NCBI RefSeq assembly: GCF_040954835.1
Contig: NC_090716.1
Coordinates: 5,009,605-5,073,604, forward strand
Source of the DNA: Lepisosteus oculatus
Lineage: Eukaryota > Chordata > Actinopteri > Semionotiformes > Lepisosteidae
Length of the DNA stretch: 64,000 bases
Direction of reading: 5' to 3'
Of the stretch, positions 16,411 to 27,615 are shown piece after piece. Positions within the stretch are counted from its first letter, which is position 1, and the number at the start of each line of letters is the position of its first letter. The notes under the pieces are model-generated. The model was given only the letters and a program-made list of their open reading frames with translations, was not told the origin of the DNA and searched no databases. A program made the translations under genes and the position numbers.

Positions 16411-19400
16411 TCATCCCCAGTTGTAAAAATAAACCTTCTGCCAAACAGGTAAATATTCCATCAGGGGACCTGTGAAAGCCAGAAATCAGAAAAACAATGT
16501 CTTAAGTTTTGAAAAAGCATTTTGACATGTATTTTTTCCCCAATGTTTCTTGGCAGGAATGAAGCCAGTACCATCCAATTATTTCTCCACTCATATCAGA
16601 TTAATCTACAGACCTCCACGGGCAAAATTCTTTCTTCTAGATGCATATTTAATAAGCAAAACTAACACTTTATCACAAAGTAACTTACATTTTAAGGTTG
16701 ACGTGAATTTAAATCATGTTCAAATCCTGTTAAAGCTGACAAACCCCTGAGTTTGCAATGCAACAAAATGTTGTAAGACGTACAGTATCAAGTCTAGTTA
16801 GCACACCAGAATAATGCTATATTAGATAGACTGTGTTTAGGCAGTGCTAAATACTACAAAAATAAAAAAGCAAGACATTACAGAGCACAAATTACACTGA
16901 TTAATATTAAATAATACAAAATATCCATTTTCTATCTGATTTATCCAATGCAGGGTCATGGGGGAGCCGGAGCCTATCCCAGGAAGCAATGGGTGAAAGG
17001 CACGATATTCTCTGGATGGGATGCCAGTTTTCCCAATTTACCAATTTACCTACCAGTATGTCTATATTAGCGATTTTATTTCATAACCTGAAACTGTCTA
17101 GCAGGAGACATTTTTGTGTATAATAAATTTAGTATCATCCAAACGGAAACACATCACACAGCCAGGGCCCTTTTGGCTTTCACCAGTAACTACACTCCTG
17201 CAATTTTCAATGCCGCTCTGCAATACATGCAAGCTCAGCAAGAGAGGCGCCATATGCCAGACACGCCTGTGACATGTCAAGAAGTAAATGACTCAGGACT
17301 CCTTAGCGGCTGAGCCAGTAAGGCTTCTTGGCCGAGCTCTATGATCATGGGTTCGAGCCGGGTTACGTCATCAGCTGGGACTGGGATTAGCCAAGCGGCA
17401 GTGCTCATGAGTCGGACCTGACACTGAGTGACACCTGCAGGCTTGACACAGGCTTGCAGTTGATAAAGAAAACGCTTTTCTTCTCCAATCACCGCTGAAC
17501 CTCCGGTTCCTCGGTTGTGGTGCCTGTGACTCACTGCAAGGTCAGAGGCCTGAAGGCGGGCAAGCTCCGAGGAGTCTGCTTACTCCTTTTTCACTTCCCC
17601 TTCCTTGTTTTCCCTGTCTGCGGTCACGGGCTTTGTGGCACAGACACAAGAACCGCAATCTGAGATTCACTATAATTGGACCGGTTTTAATAAAAAAGGT
17701 GAGCAATTCTAAATTAAAAAAGTGAATAATTCCAAGAAACTGCTGTTCTAGGAGCACAGGTGTAGGGGCACAATTTCCCTGTGCAGGAAAGGTGTCATAG
17801 GTGTAAAGCCAAGTCACATTGAGAGTATGTAATGAAAAATAATTGAGGGCTCCAAGTTAAAAAAAAAACCACGTAACTCTGGCACTCAAAAGATCATTAT
17901 ACTTACGTGCAACTAATCCAACACCTGGCACATAGTCAGCTAATAATCGGAGCAAAAACAAGATTTTTGTCCTAAAAGCAAAAAATAAAAAATTGCATGG
18001 ATTAGCATTTTCAAGATTTTGAACTTGTGAAAGTTTGGGGCTGTGTGTTTTTGCAAGTCGGCAGATTTCCCTTAGTTCCCAAAATTAAGCATGCAGTTCT
18101 ATTATTAAAAAAAAATGTTTTTTTTTAAACTTTACAAAAATATGTTTTTTCTCCAGTCGTTTGAAGAGGGAGACAATGAACTGCTAAAAAGAGTGCCCCT
18201 TTCTTCACGGAACACAGCGCTCGAATTATATGCCAATTCTAGCTACTTTCCATAAACTTCATTATTGAATTTGCCATCATTGTAGCCGCTGTGTCGCTCA
18301 ATTAATCTTCAGCTCTTGACCCAAGAAAACCACACTCTGTTCCCTGAATTTGATTAACAGCTCTTACTCTGAATATCGGTCGTAGAAGGGGGATCGCAGC
18401 AGGTAGTAAAGGAGGAAGAAGGCTCTGCGCCTCATCTCAGTCTGTTCTCGGCGATTCAGTGACTTCATGTCGTTCATTAAACCGAAACTGGAGAAGTCAA
18501 AATGAAACATGCAGATGCAGATACATGAATCAACACAAAAAATATAAAGATACATCTCCTAGGCATTTAATGATACAAAATGCAACATTTTCCTTAATAA
18601 TGTTTCAGGACTTGCATGGAAAAAATTCCTATGGTACAATCCAAAATGAAGTAAAATGCATCCGTGTCCTATTTATGTCTGAAATTGTATCATACGCGAT
18701 TCAGCTTTAGTCAGTCTTTCTGGAGCACTTTTACCTTGTTATGTCCAGAATCCCAGAAATGAGCCATGGTTTCCATGACCTTGTTCCACAGATTCCCAGG
18801 CACAGCACTGCAGGAAGAGGAGTTAAGGAGGGAATGCCTGAGGTATGGACACCGTTATCTGCAAGCACTAGGAATGCATGTGAAGGATATGCAATACATG
18901 AAGCAGTGTGCAAAACTGTGACTTTGATAATGTTGTGTATAGGTGAAAGCAGACCACCGGAGCTTTAAAATCTTGAAAAACTAAAACTCAAGAGAATTTT
19001 TGTATTAATTTAACAACAGCTTTAATATTCCACACAAGCAATAAATAGAAAATTAAAGAAAAACTGAATATTTTGTTAAGCAACATGTTCTAATTCATGG
19101 GACTATTTAGGAAATGGGTCTGCTCATTTTCACATACTGTATAAGATAGAATAATTTACACTGAACGTGGAGGTGGCAAAGAGACCTAAATTAATGCACT
19201 GTAGGTTTCAGGGAGTAGGATACAGTGGACAAGCGGACGTGTGATGTACAGGGTCTCGGCTATAGTCTCCTGCAGGCCCAGTGGAGTCGGGATGCGATTT
19301 AATTCATCTTCTGGCCTCCCTTGTCTGTCCTCAGGCCGAGGAGCTCCCCAGAGTCTGGACTGGAAACATGGGGCTGGAACACGAGAACAGCAGTCATACC

Positions 19401-22400
19401 ATGAAGGTCGCAGGTACTCAATCCTGAGCTGCTGGCTACTGTGTTACTAGAATATCCTGTAACAGAAGCAAACCCCTGAGTTTGCAATGCAACAACTACA
19501 AACTGCTGAATGTTCTGGAAGACAGAAAATTTTTACACAGATCACAGACTGGCAACTCAAGTCCCCTAGGCCTGAGAGCGTGCACTCGTTATTTGATTAA
19601 GAAATCGAATTAGTCAAATCATAAATTGTTTTTATCTCTTAATTCTTTGCTAATCAAAAAATACCAGTAAAACCTGCAGGACTCTAATCCTCGAGCTCTG
19701 GAGCTGCCTATCCCAGAGACTCGCAGATAAACAGATTGAGGCAAACCAACATAATTAGGAAAAAGAATGATTTCTGCACCCACTGTGGATTCAGACAGAC
19801 AATTAAAAATAATGGCAAATTTCTCTACCCACACTGAAATGTTCAAGTTAAAATGAAGACTTCACAAACTGACACTTAATTTGTAAAATGATAGCTAGCA
19901 GGATAATTTGCAGGACTACCTGAAACGTGATATTTTTAATGTGCCACCATGCTTAAAAAGCTCATTTAAATATAGTTAATCATCATATAAATGTGTTGCT
20001 CATTAAGATTACTCATAAGGACTAGAGGAAAAATCCTTTGTCAGTTCCACTACTGTACGTTTGTGTTGAAAGTATAAATGCTATTCAAGCAATATGCATG
20101 CCCATTTATCAAGAGTAGTAGCTTTACAGAAACTTTCATTTTGAAATTATTAATATAAGACAATGGTAGGTTATGAAAAAATACCCATGTAGCACTAAAG
20201 AAAATAGCAGCAATGCTTACTGCTACTCAATGACCTCATGATCCTTCCAGATCGCTGGCCAACAAATGAGGAGTCCACCTGCGTGCATTCATTTTCTGCA
20301 GAAAGAAACAAGTAAAATAATTAGCCATATAATATTAATTACAAAACATGAAACCACTTTAAATATGAGGTGTCTGGCTACAAAAGTGACCATAAAAAAT
20401 AACTATCACAATGCAAAAACTACCAATGGAAAACTGGCCTCAAAAGTTGTGAGGCAAGGAGTTCCTCATTACTGTATAATGCAGTGTTACTAATCTCTAA
20501 CAGCTCATAGCTTGTCCCTCTAGAATTAAGATTTACATTACTGGAAATAAGTTTTACAACAGATCATGTCATCTTAGAAAATCTGGTTGCTGCACAACTC
20601 TATACTAAATATATGAAAGAAAACATATCCTCAAGAATGCCTTACTTAAAATTATACTTCACAAAACAGAGACCTGCAGAAATCTAAAAGAGATGCAATC
20701 CTCTACCACATAATTAAAATTTTCCATTTTTTTATTTTTTCCCTATGGTCTTACCCAAAACAGAATACAAATTAACGAATAGTATTCTGCTTGACTAACT
20801 TGATGGAAATGCTCAATACAGACTACAGTGTCAGTGTTACTCTCCACTGCAGAATACTTTCGGACCTCTGTTACACAGTTGCGTCTCCCTGTCCAGAGGA
20901 ATGATTGGAGGAGACGTCTGTATTCCTGACTTGTACCAAAAAAGAAGCAGAATTCGCAGGATCGCCCTGAGGGGAGAAAGGGAGACATACTCCTGTGACC
21001 TAGTGTCACTACAATCTACTGTATACATTTTTCAGAAATCAGCTTGGCAAAGCTCTGACACCTTAGAGAACTTGGTTAGAATTCACAAGGATTGCTTAAT
21101 GGCTATTACACTAGCACAACATTCACAAATACTCAGAGAGTGGCTGTCTGATTAACTAACTCAACAAGTAAACTTCTTGAAAAAATGTTCTGATTTACAG
21201 CTACGATTTTCTTTAATATTCAAGGTCCCGGAAAAGACTAAAAAAAGAACCATCAGGAATGCACCTGTGGAGGTAAACCAAACAATGTCACAGGGCTTTG
21301 GCGGCAAGCTGTCAGTCACGTAAGGCTGGTTTCCTGTCTGTGGCTTTGTTAAAAAGCCAAAACTGCAGTAAAGGGTGCAGCAAAATGAGAAAATATTCTC
21401 CTGAAAAGCAATTTAAATTTATTTTCAATATATGCTCCATGGGCTCTGAATACTCCCTTTTGTCTTTTGTATTTTCTGTCCTCCCAACCAGGAGTGATGG
21501 AAGCGTGAGATCTTGTTTCTGAGGGGCTCGGGTGGGAGTGGAGATTAATGTTCCACGCTTTGTTTTTCACTGCTGAGTTCTGCTTGTGCTGAAAAGTGGC
21601 TCTACTCTACACGCTGAATCAAAATAGCCTAGTTACAGTGCTGCTTCTTTGAAAAAAAGTTCAAACAGATTTCATGCGATAGTTTCAATAAGGAGTTTAG
21701 TTTCTGGTAAAGAATTCTCATGTACCTGCTTTGCTAGTGGAAACTGATACTGAGACGACTCACAATTAACAACGATTTACTCCCAACAGGCCAATATTAA
21801 GCAATACAAATTTGCTTTCCACATCCATCTTGTAACTATAAATTAATGTAGCTATGCGTCTAGGGATGATGATGCTAGAAATATAGGTTATTTTGAGTAA
21901 ACATTACTTAGCGATCTGTATGAGAACAATAACAGCCCAGCGTCCGCCTTCTCCCCACAGCTTGGCAGCTCCCATCTCTGTAAAGACCTCCACATACTCC
22001 AGAACTGTCAGCCAGGTGAGGAGCCTCTGCTGGGAGAGAGACTGGAACAGAGCACAGACGGTCAGCGGACTCCGTCTGAAAACACAGTGTGCTTATGTAG
22101 GAGAACTGCACCGTTCCCTTAGTAAAGGAACCAAATGGGTAGTTTGCCAATGATTGACAAAAAATAAAGATCAATATGAGAATAACTATGAACTTCACAT
22201 CACATTATCTACAACATCTGTAACCCATTTAATTCCAAGAAGAACCTTTATCTCAGATGTTCATGAAACAACAGTGTATGGCAATAAAACAGCCCAGGGA
22301 AAAGGTACATATTCCCTTAAAGAAATGACAATTGAAAAAAAAACTGTTCTGCTAATAGTAGTACAATGGAATTCTTAAGTCAGCTTCATTTCCTTCCATA

Positions 22401-24579
22401 TATCGTAATTTTCAGCTAAAAATATCATATAACTCGACACTGCAGAAAACAGGTCGAGTCCAAATAAGTGATACCGCAAATAGAAACAAGGGGGCAGTGT
22501 TGTCTGGTTAGGAAAGTCACGCAAGATCAGCTGAGGAAGAAAAAGGTAGGCGTTTTCCTTTAGTCACTGCGGGAAATTCACATCACATTTTTCCCATCTA
22601 GCGTCTCTTATACAAGAATTCCTCATGTCTCTTGTGAAGAGTGTCCAATGTCTTACCTGGGAACCGACCTGTACTGCCTTTTTTGATAAATGACGCTGAG
22701 TTGGGTATCGCTGTCCAGCTCTGTCCAGTGATTGTTTTGGACAGCCTGTTACAACACTAGACTCTATCATCTGAATATTTCAACTGAGTCTCTGAAAGTG
22801 CAAGCTACATTATGTGGGTGTGAAAGACAGCTAACCTTTAAGTAGTGTGTAGCTTATGTAACTTATGAGCTAGAATATTCATGACATTCAGTAAAGTGTT
22901 ACTGCAGTTTGTGTCAGTAAGTGATTTCTGCAGCAGAGCAGATACAGGAGATACATATTTGGACGTGTGAACTACATATACCGTATGCACATAAATCATT
23001 ACAGTATATTGCTAATATTTATTAATTACTGTTACAGGTAAAAGGTCTTGGGTATAAGATTTGGTAATGCAATCAAATTTCAAAAGTAATATACTCACCA
23101 CGGGAAGAGTTCGAGTAAGGCCCCTACGAAGTATTCCATCATTCAGCAGCACTAGCAGGTTAGAAGCGGAGTACACTGTAGGATCAAAAACAAGGCTTTT
23201 ACCAGACATCCTTTCAAAACAACCTCACAGCAAATGATAAGACGTGATAAACTGAAAATGATTCTGAAACTAGCTACATGCATACATTTAAAACAATCTC
23301 CTTCACATCTTGGAAAAGAATGGAACAATACCACCAACACACCCAATTTTACACAGAATTTACTCAGCTCATTTTCAGCCCTGTTCAGTTTTTAATACTG
23401 CTGGAACTGTGTAGAGTATTTTTTATGCTTATAGCAAAGTACTGTTGTTCTACTGATGTCATACACAACTTGTAGGCACACAAGAAGCTCATTTAACAAT
23501 GCAAACCCACTGGTATTTATGTATTACAAAGTATTTATGAACCGTGTTCACACTCATTAAAGAATAAGAAACCACATACCTGTATGTACAAGACGTGAGA
23601 ATAACTGTGGCCAGATTTGGACGTGAGATTTTACAATGAGCATAAAACAACAGATAATACCTATTTCCCAACATCAGTAACTAACAGTCAGGTGTCTTCA
23701 GTACACCATTTATACAATTTTGCCCTTAAACACTTTGCTTCAGAAACGTATCTGTGCAGGAACCAATACATCTTTTTCTGTTGTCACGCTTACCCAGTTC
23801 CGAGAGCTCATGAGAATCTGCAAACCGGCCTGAAAAACAAGAATTGGATTGAAGTGAGAGGTTCAACGTGAACGCATTTAATTAACGCACAGATTTATTT
23901 TTTTTAACATAGTGCCTTGCATGGTTCTGGGCACCCAAGGAGTTCAGAAAGCGTTAACTTCTACCCACTGATCAGCACACTCACTGGCTTGCTTGTGTCA
24001 CAAGAGCGAGAACAGAGTATCGTGACTTGTAGTAGTGATAAAGAAGTACTTCAATCAAGCTACCTGCGCTGGGCTTCATGGGTCATGGTCTTTAAAATGA
24101 TTTTAAGAAAGCAAGAACACACTTCATTTTCTGATTTCAGAAAATCAGTTGTCACGCAGCGCTGCCAAGGTTGCAATGACGTTAAACAGTTTAGAAAACT
24201 AGTTAGCAATACAAAATGTTCGTTAAAGGCATTCTGCTGCATAGATTGACAGAAAGCTCAGTTTATCACTATCAGGTGCAATGTCTTAACTCAACGTGAC
24301 TCAATGAGCTACAAAATTAAAAAGAAGCTCTGTGTCAAGGCATATTTAATAATTAAATAAACCCCACTAAAGTACCAGAAAAACCGCAATACAGTATTTT
24401 TTCCATCTTGCATTTTTTTTCTCAAAAAAGTAGTTTCAGTTGCAGTTGATACCTGCGATGAGGTAAGACAGTGTTCTTACTCCGCTCTCCAGCTGGGCCG
24501 TGGCTGCTGGGTTCTTGGTAACGTAGTCCTGGTACTGCTGAAAAAGCCGGACTAGTTTTTCCTTGTACGGTGTCGACAT
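16411..24579 (-). CDS. pex16: Peroxisomal membrane biogenesis protein PEX16, complete, eleven exons
   Basis: PEX16 is an integral membrane peroxin that acts at the ER and peroxisome, recruits PEX3 and so enables membrane-protein import and de novo peroxisome formation. Exons, start to stop: 24579-24453, 23829-23794, 23175-23099, 22041-21908, 20966-20866, 20295-20221, 19373-19224, 18807-18735, 18487-18368, 17971-17907, 16469-16411 (TGA). Total is 1017 nt, 338 residues; human is 336. All introns read GT-AG and every phase closes. Diagnostic wording includes [132 protein letters not shown] and a C-terminal [12 protein letters not shown]. Hydrophobic spans lie around the exon 4/5 junction ([19 protein letters not shown]) and in exon 8. 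Exon 2 is only 36 nt. An in-frame ATG 17 codons upstream exists at 24630, but the family starts near MSTPYKEKL. Identity is certain; exon edges were read by eye. Confidence 0.97.
16741..16766 (+). repeat. Direct repeat copy 1 in PEX16 introns
   Basis: The 26-nt sequence starting 'aaacccctgagtttgcaatg' in the last PEX16 intron recurs exactly at 19470-19495 in the intron between exons 6 and 7. Looser similarity extends about 16 nt upstream ('atcctgt...'). Confidence 0.9.
16925..17035 (+). repeat. Fragment of the widespread fish repeat, 5' part
   Basis: Landmarks are 'tccattttctatctgattta', 'cagggtcatgggggagccgg' and 'agcctatcccaggaagcaat'. They form the left part of the same repeat family seen at 15.1, 30.9 and 57.1 kb. 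It lies in the last PEX16 intron. Confidence 0.75.
17290..17480 (+). mobile_element. tRNA-derived SINE (family B), in the last PEX16 intron
   Basis: A tRNA-like head has a Pol III B-box-like GGTTCGAGCC at about 17351-17360. Its body reads 'cagctgggactgggattagc' and 'caagcggcagtgctcatgag'. The body aligns by eye with two minus-strand segments at 51.1-51.7 kb, so this is one SINE family. Target-site duplications are not obvious; the copy is old. Confidence 0.65.
19470..19495 (+). repeat. Direct repeat copy 2 in PEX16 introns
   Basis: Exact match to 16741-16766, with the same partially conserved left flank. The two copies are 2.7 kb apart in different introns of one gene, so they are more likely two copies of a short dispersed element than a functional pair. 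Confidence 0.9.
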
Positions 24580-24639
24580 GGTATCGGTTCTGTCACTTTC
24601 TCCAGAAGATTTCAAAACAAAACACTGCAACCCACCGAC

Positions 24640-24700
24640 AAAGATGACACTTCCGCGTTCAAGGTTTATTTCCGGGCCAAACCACTCTCTTCTTCCCGTG
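24640..24700 (-). promoter_or_regulatory. Probable PEX16 promoter with two ETS-type sites
   Basis: On the minus strand CGGAAGTG lies at 24655-24648 and CCGGAAAT at 24675-24668, 69 to 96 nt upstream of the ATG. Both are textbook ETS/GABP sites of TATA-less housekeeping promoters. No TATA box is seen. This fits ubiquitous PEX16 expression; transcription start is inferred. Confidence 0.5.
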
Positions 24701-24779
24701 CGCTTTATTCCTTTAAAGAGACAGGTTGTTCAGTTTTCGTCAATCCCTTATTGATCCAATTCACATTTACGAAAAACAG

Positions 24780-26435
24780 TTCTGTTCGAAGGGTCGCTTT
24801 AAATGATATCCTTCCTGACATGTACCTAAAAGTTTAAACACAAGGTCGGTTTTTAATTTTTTTTTAAATCTATGATTAAAATATTTAAATTATATTTTAT
24901 TTAATTTTAACATTATTAAAACGTTATTAAACGCACAACTGCATGACAGCAAATCCTCCGTTATTTTATCCATTACGATGAAGTGAGGAGTGTAAGGCTT
25001 TTCTACACAGAGAAAAGTCATTCCCATTATGATTCTTTAAGCACAATTTATTTAATAGATTGTTTGATTTTTATTTTGTTTTACCTGTTCCGAAACTAAT
25101 TATTGCCCCTTTCCACTTAGGAACGAACTATATGTCTGTTTTCATTCAGAAACATTGTAAAGGTTACTAAATGTTATTGCCGGAGTTCACAACAAGTATA
25201 GATCGGTCTAAAACATTGTATGAAACAATGCTAACCAACGTTACAGTCGATTTATTTCTTTGTATTTTAAGACATACAGAAAGTACAGGTGTCATATTAC
25301 CATCCAGGACTGAAACGTTTTACACCGCTACAAAAAGCTCAGACTAGAAGCCTGCACTGTAGTGTGGAGGTCAAAACAAGAGGTATTATTCAAAGAAGAA
25401 TGAGTGATTTCCTATGTTAAGTTTGAAGGACCCCTTACTAAAACGTAAACCATCCGGTATTTTCATGCTTAAGCACGATGGCAGCTGTCGCTATTTTTAA
25501 ATGTCCGCCGCAAGCACCGCAGGCATCAGGGTCATTATGAAGAATCATGTGCTACAAAGGCATTTTTACCGAAATTTCCTTTCTCGTCTTACTGATATTC
25601 AGTGGTTGCCAAACAGGATTTGTTCTGATATCAGATTTAAGACTGGTAACCCCAGGAGCTCTCTTAACTATTTGCAGAGATGTCATTTTTAGAAACGATT
25701 TTTCAGATGATCTTCCGAAATCTGCTTTTATAAATCCTAAATTATAGATCTCGCATTTCTGTATATTTTAGGACAAGCGGCAAGCTTTTTTAAGATGATC
25801 AGATTGCTTGATAAGCAGTTTAGGTTTTGCTAGCCTGTTCCAATTACTTTGCAGTTTTACAATATACAGCTACGACTGCAGGGGTCATGTTTTGATATCT
25901 ACTGAGATTTAAACATAAAACAGCATTGCATCTCTGAATAATTTTATACCCGAAAGAAAAAAAAACGAATCTATGCCTTAGTGTTCAACAATGCCTGCCT
26001 GAATCCTAAAGAATCCGAATATTTCTGGATTCATTCTGAGAATTGCTCCCTGATTTTCTTCCCTTTCCAGACTCAATGGAATATTTTTCCATAGTATATA
26101 CTTATGCAGAACCGATGCACTGGGTTAAGCACAAGGTCTAGTTTGACAACACTGTCTAGCCACTTCTTCATTGGTGATAACTGCTTTCTTTATAGAGAAC
26201 CAAAACTGTGAAAGCAGCCCATTGACACTGTAGATTTTTAAGAATAATATGAAGGTAATTTCTCGCATTGAGGAAACCCACTTCATCCTCTGCTGAAGTG
26301 CAGCCACTGCCTGGGTGACACAAGGGAACCGTTCTGTGCCAGCAGCTCCACTGCGCAACCTGGAGAAGCTGGAGAGGTGAGAAACTATTTCACCAGTGGA
26401 AGGAAGGGGGGAATTGACAGATTACACAAGCAAAG
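24780..26435. other. Intergenic region upstream of PEX16, no gene seen
   Basis: AT-rich, without splice-flanked coding segments. Nothing beyond short ORFs of random character. Confidence 0.4.
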
Positions 26436-26439
26436 TGGA

Positions 26440-26760
26440 ACAGTGGCATTTTGCCAGGACTCTAAAGAACAGGGCCGTGGGATCTTTAATGACCTGATAA
26501 TCAGGGCCTTGATTTAATGTCTAATCAGAAGGAAGGCCCTCGGTACAGGATAGTGTACCCAGCCACTATACTGAGGCATTGGGTTGGAAATTGTGGTCAG
26601 AGTGAATGACACTATCTGCCTGTCTTCACACCACTTACAGCAGTAACCTGGTTTCCAGTAGAGGTCTTCCATCCCAGTACTGAGCAGACACAGTCTTGAG
26701 TACCCTCTCATAGCTGATGAGATCTGGTTACAGAGTACAAAGCTATGATATAGCTACATA
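26440..26760 (-). mobile_element. SINE3-like element with 5S rRNA-derived head
   Basis: Read on the minus strand, the head (about 26750-26655) resembles degraded 5S rRNA: on the plus strand 'gaggtcttccatcccagtac' and 'gctgatgagatctgg' match the reverse complement of the 5S internal region. The body has 'gggccgtgggatctttaatg' and 'ccactatactgaggcattgg', wording I know from 5S-derived fish SINEs. Diverged copy, not a functional 5S gene. Confidence 0.65.
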
Positions 26761-27359
26761 GCTGTTTTTACTTATTTGTTTTATGTTTCGTATTGTTTTC
26801 CAGAAAAAACAACAACATTATAACTTTTGTTTTGTAATCAATCCACTTCCCTGCGTCTCACAATTGCCTTTTTTAAGTTGATTAAGTTATTAATTGATTC
26901 CTCCCGCCCCCAATGTTAAACAGCCTCCGGGTAGCTTAATTCTGATTTGTTTGTTTTCAGTGTCAAACTCAGCAATTTCCTAAGCTTTAATATCCATTAG
27001 GGTGACATTTAGATGTCTCTCAGATACACAGATGGAATATTGTGTATTCAGGTAGAATATGCCAGCCTGAAAATTTGCTACCATGTGAATCTGTGATAGT
27101 TTTATATATAATAAGAAAAAGGTACTTTGCAAAGTAAATCAGTTAATTGGGACACTACTTGTTCAGAGATGCGAATTGTGAATTTGTGCTAAGGGCTGTT
27201 GGAATAACATCAACTGTAAAGTGGATATTACAGAGGTTTCTGTACTCACGAGTTGTTGTTATTTTTTACTGCCCGATGGATTTAACAAACACTAGGGGTT
27301 GTAGCGAACACGCAGATTTGCTTCGATTTTTTTTAGATTTAAGAGCATTTCCAAACGCT

Positions 27360-27615
27360 CCCGAAGCCATTGGCTGAGAGTGTGAGCAGGCAACAGCTGC
27401 TGTTTGCCCACACAAGTGCGTCGATAACCGGTGGAATCGATGGGCGCAGAATAAAGCAGGTTCGTTGAATCAATTGCAGAACAGATTGAGTGGAGAACTG
27501 AAAGCACTCTTGCAAGAAAGCAAGGTATTTAAATCGGGAATTTTTAAACGGGCTTTTCTTGGAATTTTGGAGGATCGCTTGGAAATGCCGATGCGCTCCA
27601 GGCAAGGGATTTAAG
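27360..27615 (+). other. Candidate first exon and promoter, plus strand
   Basis: The segment has an inverted CCAAT box (ATTGG at 27369-27373), locally more CG dinucleotides than its surroundings, and two good donor sites: AAG|GTATTT near 27524 and AAG|GTACGTG at 27615/27616. The only small frame near the donor starts at 27585 and stops after nine codons, so any exon here is untranslated. Its place, 2.8 kb from PEX16 in divergent orientation, is where LARGE2 starts in tetrapods. This is inference; no coding sequence supports it. Confidence 0.35.

Noticed and set aside
20841..20865. Longer PEX16 exon 5 ending at a GT donor near 20841
   Set aside because: Joining it to exon 6 produces a stop within two codons. 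The donor at 20866 gives an open frame through [10 protein letters not shown].
26655..26750. Functional 5S rRNA gene
   Set aside because: Too diverged from 5S rRNA and continuous with a SINE body.
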